A stretch of DNA of 33,316 nt from Syntrophomonas sp. (GTDB taxonomy: Bacteria; Bacillota; Syntrophomonadia; Syntrophomonadales; Syntrophomonadaceae): NCBI GenBank assembly GCA_003558625.1, contig PWPP01000077.1, positions 1 to 33,316 on the forward strand, in the 5' to 3' direction. Below, piece by piece: positions 1 to 7,791 of the stretch; within the stretch, counting starts at the first letter, position 1, and the number at the start of each line of letters is the position of its first letter. The notes under the pieces were generated by a model that made no database searches, was not told where the DNA came from, and saw only the letters and a list, made by a program, of their open reading frames with translations. The position numbers and the translations under genes were made by a program.

Positions 1-1375
1 CTACCTCCGCTTCCTTGATGCCTTCCATACCGCGGACAACTTTAAAATCTAAGTCTTTCAGCTCTTCTTCCATGACCACTTCATACACGGTACGGAGGGC
101 AGCTTCCATAACTCCTCCGCTAGCTCCGAAGATAACCGCAGCCCCGGTATAGGCTCCCATCCAGGAATCAAAAGCAGAAGGCTGGAGTTTATCAAAGTCC
201 ATGCGTTGCATCCGAAACAGGCGGCCGATCTCCCGGGTAGTAAGCACGATGTCTACATCCCGGAAACCACTGTCCTGCATCTCTGGCCTGGTAGCTTCAT
301 ACTTCTTGGCCACACAAGGCATAATAGAAACCGAATAAATTTTTTCCGGGGGAATGTTCATTTTTTCAGCCCAGTAGGTCTTGGCCAAAGTACCGAACAT
401 CTGCTGGGGGGACTTACAAGTTGACAGGTTATCTAACAGGTCGGGATAGAAGGTTTCACAAAAATTAATCCAACCCGGGCTGCAGGAAGTAACCATGGGC
501 AGGGTTCCCCCGGTTTTTACCCGGTGCAGCAATTCATGACCTTCCTCAATAATGGTCAGGTCGGCCGTAAAATTGGTATGCATGACATGGTCAAATCCCA
601 GTTGCCTGAGACCGGCTACAAACATATCCATAGGCATAACCCCGGTTTCCATTCCGATTTCCTCGGCAATGGCCACTCTGATCGCCGGGGCAATCTGGGT
701 CACAACTACTTTATCGGGGTCTGCCACTGCGGCTAAAAATTCATTGATATGCTCTACTTCTCCTATAGCTCCAACCGGGCAGGCGTGGATGCATTGTCCA
801 CACATGATACAGGGGCTGTCAATCAGGTCTTTGCCCATACTGGGTACCACGATGGCTTCATGGCCCCTGTTTTCCATACCCAGTGCATAAACCGTCTGGG
901 TCACACTACAGGCATCAATGCAGCGACGACAAACCACGCATTTATCCGGATCCCGGAACAGGGCGGGCGTAGAATAGTCTTTAGCCATCCCTTTGACTTT
1001 TAACTCAAAGGGATTGTCCCTGATTGCCATATCCTCGGCTAAATCCTGTAGTTCACAAACCCCACTGCGGATACAGTTCAGACAATCCTGGGGGTGATGG
1101 GCCAGGATCAATTCCAGTATTGTTTTCCGGGCTTCCAGAACTTTCATACTGTTGGTTTTAATCACCATGCCCTCATATACTTGTTGGGAACAGGCTGCCT
1201 GCAGCAGGTTGTTCCCTTCAACTTCACACACACATATCCTGCAATTGGCTTTAACAGCTTGGTCGGGATGATAACATAAGGTCGGAACCCATACACCGAC
1301 TTCTTTAGCTGCCTGCAGGATGGTGGAGCCTTGAGGAACAGACGTCTTTATTCCGTCTATGGTTACATTTATCAT
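1..1375 (-). CDS. hydA: [FeFe] hydrogenase catalytic subunit HydA (3' end outside window)
   Basis: Catalytic subunit of a soluble NADH-linked [FeFe] hydrogenase that makes or consumes H2 at the H-cluster. Translated by hand; about 458 residues are in the window. In order: an N-terminal [2Fe-2S] ferredoxin-like domain (Cys in LCYHPD, CRICVC and AACS), a His/Cys [4Fe-4S] motif HPQDCLNCIRSGVC (HX3CX2CX5C), two [4Fe-4S] motifs (CVVCRRCIDAC; CIMCGQCIHACPVGA), then the H-cluster domain with TSCSPGWINF and MPCVAKKYEA. The third H-cluster motif and the C-terminus lie beyond base 1. The start is the ATG at 1375, behind AAAGGAG; an ATG four bases upstream is out of frame. It follows hydB by 23 bases, so hydC-hydB-hydA is one operon. 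The H-cluster motifs exclude a NuoG or formate dehydrogenase subunit. Confidence 0.93.
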   Translation of the reverse strand, partial: MINVTIDGIKTSVPQGSTILQAAKEVGVWVPTLCYHPDQAVKANCRICVCEVEGNNLLQAACSQQVYEGMVIKTNSMKVLEARKTILELILAHHPQDCLNCIRSGVCELQDLAEDMAIRDNPFELKVKGMAKDYSTPALFRDPDKCVVCRRCIDACSVTQTVYALGMENRGHEAIVVPSMGKDLIDSPCIMCGQCIHACPVGAIGEVEHINEFLAAVADPDKVVVTQIAPAIRVAIAEEIGMETGVMPMDMFVAGLRQLGFDHVMHTNFTADLTIIEEGHELLHRVKTGGTLPMVTSCSPGWINFCETFYPDLLDNLSTCKSPQQMFGTLAKTYWAEKMNIPPEKIYSVSIMPCVAKKYEATRPEMQDSGFRDVDIVLTTREIGRLFRMQRMDFDKLQPSAFDSWMGAYTGAAVIFGASGGVMEAALRTVYEVVMEEELKDLDFKVVRGMEGIKEAEV

Positions 1376-1398
1376 TCATTTCACTCCTTTTGCTCTTC

Positions 1399-2622
1399 CT
1401 ACATCATTTTGGCATCATAGTCGGCGGAAAAATGCTTTAAGGTACTTAAAATAGGACTTGGTGCTGCCTGTCCTAAACCGCATAAGGATGAATAAGACAT
1501 TACCCGCCCCAGTTTTTCTATAAGCGCGGTATCTTTAGCAGTTCCCTGACCCTGATTGATTTTTGTCATCATGTCTTTGAGACGCATGGTGCCCTCACGG
1601 CAAGGGGCACATTTGCCACAGGATTCATGCTCGAAGAATTTGGAAATTTGAGTGGCTACATCTACCAGATCCCTGCTTTCATCAAGAACAAAAACAGCTC
1701 CGGAGCCTAAAACCGCTCCGATTTGAGACATGGAATCAAAGGCAATGGGAGTATCTAAATTTGCTTCCGGGATAAAGGCACCCGAAGTGCCACCTACCTG
1801 AACCGCTTTAAACTTCTTGCCGGCCGGTATGCCACCGCCGAAATGATAAATGACTTCCCTTAAAGTAGTATCAGTGGGAACCTCAAAAAATGTGGTATTA
1901 TTAACATCCCCGGTCAAAGTTACTATTTTGGTTCCGGGATAAGCAGCAGCCCCAACTGAGGCAAACCAGTCTGCTCCCCGTTCAACAATGACAGGGATAT
2001 TGGCAAAGGTTTCAACATTGTTCACTATGGTAGGCTTTCCCCATAGTCCTTCATTGGGAGGATAAGGAGGTTTAAATCGGGGTTCTCCTCTGTTACCTTC
2101 GAGTGATTCGATTAGGGCGGTTTCTTCACCGCATACATAGGCTCCTGCTCCCATTCTGACTTCAACATCAAAACCGGGCAAAATGCCTTTAGCGTTAGCC
2201 TGCTCTATCGCTTCATTCAGTATTTCCACCACTTGGGGGTATTCCCCACGGCAATAGATATATCCTTTGGAGGCTCCTATGGCATAACCACAGATCGCCA
2301 TCCCTTCCAACACTGCTTGAGGGTCATTTTCCATGATCAGCCGGTCCTTATAGGTACCCGGTTCTCCTTCATCGGCATTGCATACTACATACTTCTGGTC
2401 TGCCTGGGCCTGATAGGCAAAAGACCATTTTAACCCACAATTAAAACCGGCTCCTCCCCGTCCTCTGAGGTTCGCTTTTTTAACTTCCTCAATCAGGTCT
2501 GCCGGGGACATGGCTTTAGCCTTCTCCAGGGCCTTATATCCACCCTGGGCTAGATAATCATCAATCTTCAGGGGGTCAATCTTCCCATAGTTGCGCAGTA
2601 AAATGCGCATTTCGTCTGCCAT
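1399..2622 (-). CDS. hydB: NADH-binding hydrogenase subunit HydB, short NuoF-like form
   Basis: Flavoprotein subunit that passes electrons between NAD(H) and HydA. It has 407 residues: the FMN/NADH-binding segment GRGGAGFNCGLKW (54-66), NADEGEPGTYKDR (82-94), GAGAYVCGEETALIE (158-172), GKPTIVNNVETF (195-206), and a [4Fe-4S] site ESCGKCAPC with Cys335, 338 and 341 plus Cys381. Many HydB/HndC proteins have about 600 residues, with an N-terminal thioredoxin-like [2Fe-2S] domain and a C-terminal 2[4Fe-4S] ferredoxin domain. Both are missing here: the protein starts directly in the NuoF core and ends about 25 residues after Cys381. The design resembles the NADH-dependent Hyd1ABC described for Syntrophomonas wolfei. 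The direction of electron flow and any bifurcation cannot be read from sequence. The start follows a GGAGG site. Confidence 0.92.
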   Translation of the reverse strand: MADEMRILLRNYGKIDPLKIDDYLAQGGYKALEKAKAMSPADLIEEVKKANLRGRGGAGFNCGLKWSFAYQAQADQKYVVCNADEGEPGTYKDRLIMENDPQAVLEGMAICGYAIGASKGYIYCRGEYPQVVEILNEAIEQANAKGILPGFDVEVRMGAGAYVCGEETALIESLEGNRGEPRFKPPYPPNEGLWGKPTIVNNVETFANIPVIVERGADWFASVGAAAYPGTKIVTLTGDVNNTTFFEVPTDTTLREVIYHFGGGIPAGKKFKAVQVGGTSGAFIPEANLDTPIAFDSMSQIGAVLGSGAVFVLDESRDLVDVATQISKFFEHESCGKCAPCREGTMRLKDMMTKINQGQGTAKDTALIEKLGRVMSYSSLCGLGQAAPSPILSTLKHFSADYDAKMM

Positions 2623-2682
2623 TATATGTCCTCCTTCCGTTAAAATGTGAAAAATCCCTGATCATATCCCCTATAGCAAAAG

Positions 2683-3126
2683 TTATTTATACTCTGCTAA
2701 GATGTCCGTTATTGTAGTCGGATTGACATCAAAATAGGGTTTTCCATTCACTGTGATCACAGGAGTAGCCTGACATTGTCCCACGCACTCGGTAAATTCC
2801 AGCGCAAACACTCCATCTTGGGTGCTCTCGCCGATTTTTATACCCAGTTCCCTTTCTAGTGCGGCAATGACTTCTACCGCCCCTGCAATGTGACAGGGAG
2901 CACTTTCACATATACGGATGACATTTTTCCCCCTCGGGGTAGTGGAGAACATTGAGTAGAAGCGGGCTACACCATAAACTTCGGATGCCGGCTTGTTAAA
3001 AACCCTGGCTGTTTCTAAAATGGCATCTTCGGGTAAATAACTGTATTCTTTCTGAATAGCGTGCAGTGCTTCTATCAAACCACCGGGTTGATCTTTATAT
3101 TGCATAATAATATCGACCAGTTTCAT
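2683..3126 (-). CDS. hydC: NuoE-like [2Fe-2S] hydrogenase subunit HydC
   Basis: Small thioredoxin-fold [2Fe-2S] subunit of the hydrogenase, homologous to NuoE of complex I. The 147 residues match the family length. The four cluster ligands are visible as Cys73 and Cys78 (CESAPC) and Cys114 and Cys118 (CVGQC). The family signature VYGVARFYSMF is at 50-60. It is the first gene of the hydCBA operon and starts at an ATG behind a near-perfect AAAGGAGGTG site. Sixty bases separate it from hydB. The related subunit of NAD-linked formate dehydrogenases is alike, but the hydA neighbour settles the assignment. Confidence 0.92.
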   Translation of the reverse strand: MKLVDIIMQYKDQPGGLIEALHAIQKEYSYLPEDAILETARVFNKPASEVYGVARFYSMFSTTPRGKNVIRICESAPCHIAGAVEVIAALERELGIKIGESTQDGVFALEFTECVGQCQATPVITVNGKPYFDVNPTTITDILAEYK

Positions 3127-3396
3127 GTTAATATTTCACCTCCTTTGCTGTAATTTTTAACAACATATAAAAGCTTATCGCTGATACGTCGAATAAGGCT
3201 AGGTTGTAATCCGGAAATATGGGAAAATAGTTTTTCTGGATAGCAATATTGCCGAAATTATCCTATCGCCTGATATGGGGAAAGATATTTTCATACTAAA
3301 AATATACCTTGTATAAGGCGATCAGTCGGATTTTTAAAAAATGAACTTGGAAAATATGAATAAAATATAGAAAGGATGGTTAGAAGTATGTTTTTT

Positions 3397-3425
3397 GTCA
3401 TAGAACCGTTAATATATAATATCAA
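3397..3425 (-). promoter_or_regulatory. possible promoter of hydCBA
   Basis: On the minus strand, TTGATA (3425-3420) and TATGAC (3402-3397) are separated by 17 bases. The -35 is good and the -10 weak. It would leave a leader of about 265 bases before hydC. Other pairings are possible in such AT-rich DNA. Confidence 0.25.
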
Positions 3426-3432
3426 AGCTTCA

Positions 3433-3448
3433 GTTAAAAAATTTTAAC
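3433..3448. repeat. perfect inverted repeat GTTAAAA-AA-TTTTAAC
   Basis: A perfect 7-base inverted repeat with a 2-base centre, lying just upstream of the possible hyd promoter. It resembles Rex-type GTTAA/TTAAC half-sites, but the half-sites are two bases further apart than in the usual Rex operator. The regulator is unknown. Confidence 0.45.
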
Positions 3449-3495
3449 ATAAGTTTTTCTATTTGTATACGTTTTTCAAGGTAAGTGAAGCACAC

Positions 3496-3538
3496 AAAAA
3501 GAGCAGAAAAAGGTCAGAGCATGACCTCTTTCTGCTCT
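3496..3538 (-). terminator. intrinsic terminator of hup
   Basis: Long hairpin: a 10-base stem (3500-3509 with 3529-3538), one mismatch, then a 6-base stem (3511-3516 with 3522-3527) around a GAGCA loop. On the minus strand it is followed by TTTTT. It lies 20 bases after the hup stop codon and separates hup from hydCBA. Confidence 0.9.
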
Positions 3539-3558
3539 AATAGCATGGGTTATTAATA

Positions 3559-3885
3559 CTATTTCTTTTTCGGTTTTCTCTTGGCAGCACCTTTCCCGGC
3601 AGCTTTCTTTTCAATAGCCACCGCCTCTTTTAAGGATTTACCCGGTTTAAAGGCTGGCACCTTGGTAGCTGGTACCATAATTTCTTTTCCTGTGGCAGGG
3701 CTGATAACTTTTCTCTCTTTACGGTCTCTAACTTCAAAACTGCCAAATCCGATAATCTGCACTTTATCTCCCTTGGCCAAAGCATCCTGAATACTACCTA
3801 CTACCGCATCTAAAGCTTTTGCTGCATCCTTTTGGGTTATTTCTGCTTTTTCGGCGAGTGACTTAATGAGTTCGGTCTTATTCAC
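3559..3885 (-). CDS. hup: HU-family DNA-binding protein with a basic tail
   Basis: Histone-like nucleoid protein that bends and compacts DNA as a dimer. The HU fold covers about residues 1-92: MNKTELIKSLAEKA at the N-terminus, the IGFGSFEVRDRKERKVISP arm region, and the closing FKPGKSLKEAV. It then adds about 16 residues rich in Lys and Ala (KGAAKRKPKKK), making 108 residues where plain HU has about 90. The start is GTG at 3885, spaced well from AGGGAGG. It is monocistronic, with its own terminator. Ala/Lys tails on HU are known in some bacteria and should strengthen non-specific DNA binding; that is inference here. Confidence 0.95.
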   Translation of the reverse strand: MNKTELIKSLAEKAEITQKDAAKALDAVVGSIQDALAKGDKVQIIGFGSFEVRDRKERKVISPATGKEIMVPATKVPAFKPGKSLKEAVAIEKKAAGKGAAKRKPKKK

Positions 3886-4098
3886 AACCTTTTCCTCCCT
3901 TTAATATAATAAACATATTTTTAGATTCCTCAAAAAAATGCCAATTCCTGCTATTTTCTTTTTTTTTTTGAAATATTCTGCGATTTTTTTTGGTTTTTTA
4001 TCCTTTATGGTTTGCTTTTGCACAGGAACCTTTTTTAGGGACATAAAATCCTCTCACATCCTGATTCCGATATCTGTTCTTCCTTCCCGGTTAAGGCG

Positions 4099-5214
4099 TC
4101 AAATAATTTTTATGCAGGGTTCGGCATAAACAGTTTTGACTTCAAGGGGGTAACAAAACTCCTGGCTCCATTCTGTCAATAAATTTTTAAGATGATCCAA
4201 AACCATTTCTTCACTGGACTGGTGCCCCGGGTCTATAAGGGCCAAGCCCAAAGCCTGGGCTTCTTTCGCTTCGTGATACTTAATATCTCCGGTAATAAGA
4301 AGGTCCATGCCCAGGGATTTAACCTGCTGAATAAAAGAAGCACCCGATCCCGGAATCACAGCGACTTTCTGTACCCTCCGGTTTAAATCTCCCACTACCT
4401 TAATTCCTTCAAGGTGAAAATCTTGCTTTATTTTCTCCGCCAAGTCCTGCAAAATCACGGGAGGATTGACTATGCCTTTTCTACCCCAGCTATAAGCTCC
4501 CAGATTATTCTCCAGTTTATAAATATCATAAGCTGCTTCCTCATAAGGATGGGCCGACAACATAACCTCTAATACCCGGGACAGTAAGAACTGGGGAACA
4601 ATGGTCTCCAGGCGGTATTCATCCGCCTTTTGCAAAACCAGGGGCTTTCCGATATAAGGCCGGGTTCCCGGAGCCGGGGTAAAGGTTCCTACTCCTGGGC
4701 TTTGAAAAAATGTATCCGCATAATTTCCTACATGGCCTGCCCCAGCAAGGCTTATCGCCTCTCGCACCCTTTCCAGGGCTTCCGGGGGAACAAATACTAC
4801 CAGCTTATAGAATGTTTTTTTGATATCCGGACTAAGAAGCGCAATTTCTTCTAAACCGATTTTTTCCGCCAATTGTTGGCTAGTACCCATGTCTGCAGCA
4901 TCTAAGTTGGTATGGGCCGAGTATAATGCAATACCATGAAGAATCATTTGTTGCAGAATAAACCCCTGTGGTTCATCAAAAATGATTTTTTTTACCGGCT
5001 GAAACAAAAAAGGATGGTGGGTAATAATTAAATCCGCACCATCCTTTACCGCTTCCCGTAAGATCTGTCCATCCAGATCCAAGGCCACCACAACCTTGTT
5101 TGCTTCTTGGTAGGCCGAACCGATGAGGAGTCCACTGTTATCCCATTTTGCCGCGATGTGTAACGGAAAATGAGACTCTAAAAAATCAATGATCTTGTGT
5201 ATTCTTACCCCCAT
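4099..5214 (-). CDS. Nif3-like dinuclear metal centre protein (DUF34, YqfO type)
   Basis: Member of the widely conserved Nif3/DUF34 family, a hexameric fold with a two-metal site whose substrate is not settled. 371 residues. Metal-site motifs: ITHHPFLF (His66, His67), HTNLD (Asp105), and the C-terminal DPGHQSSE (His331, Glu335). The length fits the longer bacterial form, with a PII/CutA-like insert between the two halves. The chosen start is MGVRIHK at 5214, behind GTTGGAGGC. The frame stays open upstream to 5304, but that stretch overlaps trmK and lacks a better start. It overlaps trmK by 29 bases, so the two are translationally linked, a neighbour pair common in Firmicutes. Confidence 0.92.
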   Translation of the reverse strand: MGVRIHKIIDFLESHFPLHIAAKWDNSGLLIGSAYQEANKVVVALDLDGQILREAVKDGADLIITHHPFLFQPVKKIIFDEPQGFILQQMILHGIALYSAHTNLDAADMGTSQQLAEKIGLEEIALLSPDIKKTFYKLVVFVPPEALERVREAISLAGAGHVGNYADTFFQSPGVGTFTPAPGTRPYIGKPLVLQKADEYRLETIVPQFLLSRVLEVMLSAHPYEEAAYDIYKLENNLGAYSWGRKGIVNPPVILQDLAEKIKQDFHLEGIKVVGDLNRRVQKVAVIPGSGASFIQQVKSLGMDLLITGDIKYHEAKEAQALGLALIDPGHQSSEEMVLDHLKNLLTEWSQEFCYPLEVKTVYAEPCIKII

Positions 5215-5911
5215 AAATAATTGCCTCCAACTCTGTGATCCTATCCTTATAGACCTGTAAAAGCTTACTTGTTTCCATGTTTTCTGATCGCCGCAGCCGG
5301 TCATATATTTGACGGTACTGCTGTCGCCTGTATTGCAAATAATCCCTGTTTTTTTCGGTTGGCCCTAAAACCAGGGGACCTATTTCCAGGGCCAAGTCCT
5401 CCAAAATATACGGAGATCCTCCGGGTTCTGCTGTTATAATAACATAAAACTGTTTCTTGTCCCTTATTACCTGTTCTTTAACAATTTTCCATCCCTGAGC
5501 GGCCACCTCCCTTCTTAAAACCTCCCACCGACTCATGGGTTGAAAAACAAATCGTTGGTATGACGAAGCTTTTTTCCAGTCAAAGGACAGGATCTCCACG
5601 ATGGTTTCCCCACCCAGACCTGCTGCAATTACCGTAGATACTTCATTCCGTTGGATCACTCGGAGACCATCCCCCAGGCGAACTTCAATCTGGCTACGTT
5701 CTTTAGGTGTCATAGCCTGAAGGGCCAGAACAGATTTTTCATAGGGTCCGGGATTTAACTCCACCATAATGACCTTGGGCACCAGCTGTTTTTTTATTAA
5801 ATATTGAGACAGCTGGCCATGATCTGCTCCGATATCAGCAACGGCTTCCTGGTTAATTATTTCCCCGGCAACCGCCAATAAGCGCTCAGATAACCCCTTC
5901 ATGTCTAACAC
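5186..5911 (-). CDS. trmK: tRNA (adenine(22)-N1)-methyltransferase TrmK
   Basis: Methylates N1 of A22 in the tRNA D-loop region using S-adenosylmethionine. 241 residues. The N-terminal Rossmann domain has the SAM-binding motif VADIGADHGQLSQYL (about 24-38), followed by MVELNPGPY and a basic C-terminal region that looks like a coiled coil (rich in R, Q and Y, then LQVYKDRITELEAI). Family members in Bacillus and Streptococcus have the same plan and about 230-240 residues. The start at 5911 has AAAGGG eight bases upstream; a second in-frame ATG lies at 5902. It reads into the Nif3-like gene with a 29-base overlap. A strong terminator separates it from trpB2 upstream. Confidence 0.92.
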   Translation of the reverse strand: MLDMKGLSERLLAVAGEIINQEAVADIGADHGQLSQYLIKKQLVPKVIMVELNPGPYEKSVLALQAMTPKERSQIEVRLGDGLRVIQRNEVSTVIAAGLGGETIVEILSFDWKKASSYQRFVFQPMSRWEVLRREVAAQGWKIVKEQVIRDKKQFYVIITAEPGGSPYILEDLALEIGPLVLGPTEKNRDYLQYRRQQYRQIYDRLRRSENMETSKLLQVYKDRITELEAIIYGGKNTQDH

Positions 5912-5947
5912 CCTTTACCTTTGCTTACCCAGTGCCAAAACAAGTTT

Positions 5948-5977
5948 AAAAAAGCCTGGATTATATTAATCCAGGCT
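5948..5977 (-). terminator. intrinsic terminator of trpB2
   Basis: Perfect 11-base stem AGCCTGGATTA with TAATCCAGGCT around a 3-base loop (5953-5977). On the minus strand a run of T follows at once. It lies 12 bases past the trpB2 stop. Confidence 0.93.
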
Positions 5978-5989
5978 GCTAGCTTTTTT

Positions 5990-7351
5990 TTAAATCTGGG
6001 GAAGCGTCTTTAAGCTTTCTTGTAAAGCTTCTTCTGAAAATACGATGTCCTGGGTCGCACCGGATAAATATTGATCATATGCAGCCAAATCCAGTAACCC
6101 GTGACCGCTTAAATTAAACACGATACATTTAGCGACCCCTTCGGATTCCGCTTTTAGGGCTTCATCAACAGCGGTACGGATAGCATGGGCAGATTCCGGA
6201 GCCGGGACCAGTCCCTCCGTCTGGGCAAAGGTCATCGCCGCTTCAAATACAGGGTTCTGTAAAACGGATGTGGCTTCAATTAAACCATCATGGTATAAGC
6301 GGCTCACAAGCGGAGATTCGCCATGATATCTGAGTCCTCCGGCATGAATGCCGGAAGGGGTAAAATCATGACCTAAAGTGTACATTTTTACAATCGGAGC
6401 CAAACCTGCCACATCACCATAGTCATAAGCAAAAACACCTTTGGTTAAGGTAGGACAGGCTGCCGGTTCAACAGCCACCAGGCGGATATTTTTCCCCGCT
6501 ATCTTATCCGGTATGAAGGGGAATGCAATCCCGGCAAAGTTGCTTCCACCACCACAACAACCGATGATCACGTCGGGATATTCATCTACCATTTCCAGTT
6601 GCTCCCGGGTTTCAAGGCCAATAATGGATTGATGCAGGCAAACATGGTTCAAAACACTGCCCAAAGAATAATTTGTATCCTCGCGGCTCATGGCATCTTC
6701 GACCGCTTCACTGATGGCAATGCCTAAGGTTCCAGGGGTATCAGGGTTTTGAGCCAGGGCATCTCTTCCACTCTGGGTCAGGGTACTGGGGCTGGGGACA
6801 CATTTGCCACCATAAAGCTCCATGACTGAGCGGCGGTAAGGCTTTTGCTCATAACTTACCCGGACCATATAGATCATGGCTTCTAAATCAAAGAATTTAC
6901 AGGCCAGGGCCAGGGCCGTGCCCCATTGTCCGGCACCGGTTTCAGTGGCAATCCTTTTTATCCCCTGCTTTTTATTATAATATGCCTGGGGCAGGGCAGA
7001 ATTCAATTTATGGCTCCCTACCGGGCTTATCCCTTCGTATTTATAATAGATTCGACTGGAAACATTCAGGGCTTTTTCCAGACCCCTGGCCCGAAATAAA
7101 GGCGAAGGTCTGTATTTCTTATAGAAATCACGCACCTCCTCGGGAATTTCAATATACCTTTCCGCAGAGACTTCCTGCATAATCAGCTCTTTGGCAAAAA
7201 TGGGTTCCAGATCAGCGGGAGTTATGATTTTTTTGGTTGCGGGATGAAGAGGTGGATCCAAAGGGGTAGGCATGTCTGCCTGTACATTATACCAGTATCG
7301 GGGAATCCTTTTTTCCGGCAGCTCAATCTTGACGAACTCTTCTCTACTCAT
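5990..7351 (-). CDS. trpB2: TrpB2-type tryptophan synthase beta-like PLP enzyme
   Basis: Fold-type II PLP enzyme of the TrpB2 group, which joins indole and serine to make tryptophan in members tested, although some stand-alone members may use other substrates. 453 residues from MSREEF, longer than ordinary TrpB (about 400) and typical of TrpB2. PLP lysine Lys115 is in GSHKLNS, catalytic Glu138 in ETGAGQWG (Trp where TrpB1 has His), and the phosphate loop GCCGGGSNFAG is visible. The start at 7351 follows GAGAGGAG. The upstream in-frame extension to 7447 overlaps the promoter and is rejected. There is no trpA, other trp gene or T-box nearby; it stands alone with its own promoter and terminator, suggesting indole salvage or a side activity. 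Confidence 0.93.
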   Translation of the reverse strand: MSREEFVKIELPEKRIPRYWYNVQADMPTPLDPPLHPATKKIITPADLEPIFAKELIMQEVSAERYIEIPEEVRDFYKKYRPSPLFRARGLEKALNVSSRIYYKYEGISPVGSHKLNSALPQAYYNKKQGIKRIATETGAGQWGTALALACKFFDLEAMIYMVRVSYEQKPYRRSVMELYGGKCVPSPSTLTQSGRDALAQNPDTPGTLGIAISEAVEDAMSREDTNYSLGSVLNHVCLHQSIIGLETREQLEMVDEYPDVIIGCCGGGSNFAGIAFPFIPDKIAGKNIRLVAVEPAACPTLTKGVFAYDYGDVAGLAPIVKMYTLGHDFTPSGIHAGGLRYHGESPLVSRLYHDGLIEATSVLQNPVFEAAMTFAQTEGLVPAPESAHAIRTAVDEALKAESEGVAKCIVFNLSGHGLLDLAAYDQYLSGATQDIVFSEEALQESLKTLPQI

Positions 7352-7394
7352 CTCAAATACGCTCCTCTCAGCATTATATTTTTGAAATACAGTA

Positions 7395-7423
7395 ATTTTA
7401 ACACAGTTAAACCCTCTACACAA
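7395..7423 (-). promoter_or_regulatory. promoter of trpB2 with overlapping inverted repeat
   Basis: On the minus strand, TTGTGT (7423-7418) and TAAAAT (7400-7395) are 17 bases apart, with a TG one base before the -10 (extended -10). The perfect inverted repeat TTTAAC-ACA-GTTAAA (7397-7411) covers the -10 and part of the spacer, as a repressor site would. Confidence 0.65.
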
Positions 7424-7562
7424 GGGATTAATCGGACTTTGGCCCATAAATGAGATATATATTATTTTGTTAAAGGGGTTTTCAGGCTGATAATGCCTAC
7501 CCGGCCTGATGCCAGCAAAGCAGCAGGATTAATTGACACTAAAGAAGCGCTTAAATTATTCA

Positions 7563-7591
7563 TTGACCCCAGAGCAACTTAATACTAAAAT
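7563..7591 (+). promoter_or_regulatory. promoter of the thiamin transport operon
   Basis: TTGACC (7563-7568), 17 bases, TAAAAT (7586-7591). It would start RNA near 7598, just before the TPP riboswitch. A second TTGACA at about 7536 has no good -10 partner. Confidence 0.6.
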
Positions 7592-7611
7592 TAAAATAAC
7601 AGAGAACTTTT

Positions 7612-7700
7612 ATACGGGGAGCTGAATGTTTTTCGGCTGAGAGTGGGTTAATTGAAACCCTGACCCTTATACCTGATCTGGATAATGCCAGCGTAGGGAC
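7612..7700 (+). ncRNA. TPP riboswitch (THI element)
   Basis: The leader holds the conserved thiamin pyrophosphate aptamer parts: GGGG near 7616, the pyrimidine-sensing CTGAGA (7637-7642), then ACCCTTATACCTGATCTGG and ATAATGCCAGCGTAGGGA up to 7699. Binding of TPP should switch off the genes downstream, which encode a thiamin-binding protein and an ABC importer. The order promoter, aptamer, terminator-like hairpin, gene is clear. Confidence 0.95.
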
Positions 7701-7722
7701 CATCATGAAAGAAGGAATTATG

Positions 7723-7756
7723 CTGCTTGCACCATTTTGGGGAAGTAGTATTTTTT
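7723..7756 (+). terminator. probable riboswitch-controlled terminator
   Basis: CTGCTT (7723-7728) can pair with AAGTAG (7743-7748, one G-U), with extra C-G pairs inside, followed by TATTTTTT. It lies between the aptamer and the first gene, as a TPP-controlled attenuator would. The stem is modest, so the ON-state alternative fold needs modelling. Confidence 0.5.
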
Positions 7757-7791
7757 ATTGTATATGGTTTAATAATAGAAGGAGGAAAAAA

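Larger units (their letters stand above)
3127..3499. other. AT-rich intergenic region between hup and hydC
   Basis: About 370 bases between the hup terminator and hydC with no convincing gene. It is clearly richer in A+T than the flanking genes. It holds a weak possible promoter for hydCBA (3397-3425), a perfect 7-2-7 inverted repeat (3433-3448), and a half-conserved Rex-like sequence just before the hydC ribosome binding site (3146-3163). The long leader may carry regulation, but no known riboswitch fold was recognised. Confidence 0.6.

Noticed and set aside
552..1003. Plus-strand open frames across hydA
   Set aside because: Antisense to clearly coding hydA with its Fe-S and H-cluster motifs.
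3388..3447. Plus-strand 19-codon frame in the hyd leader with an AAAGG upstream
   Set aside because: Very short, in AT-rich DNA, with poor ribosome spacing and no recognisable features; the end is the inverted repeat.
5215..5304. Upstream extension of the Nif3-like frame
   Set aside because: Lies fully inside trmK; a strong GGAGGC site precedes the internal ATG at 5214, which matches the usual family start.
7352..7447. Upstream extension of the trpB2 frame
   Set aside because: Covers the promoter and ribosome site and has no TrpB2-like residues.
7705..7791. Earlier ATG in frame with the thiamin-binding protein
   Set aside because: Lies in the riboswitch expression platform; the AGAAGGAGG site marks 7792.
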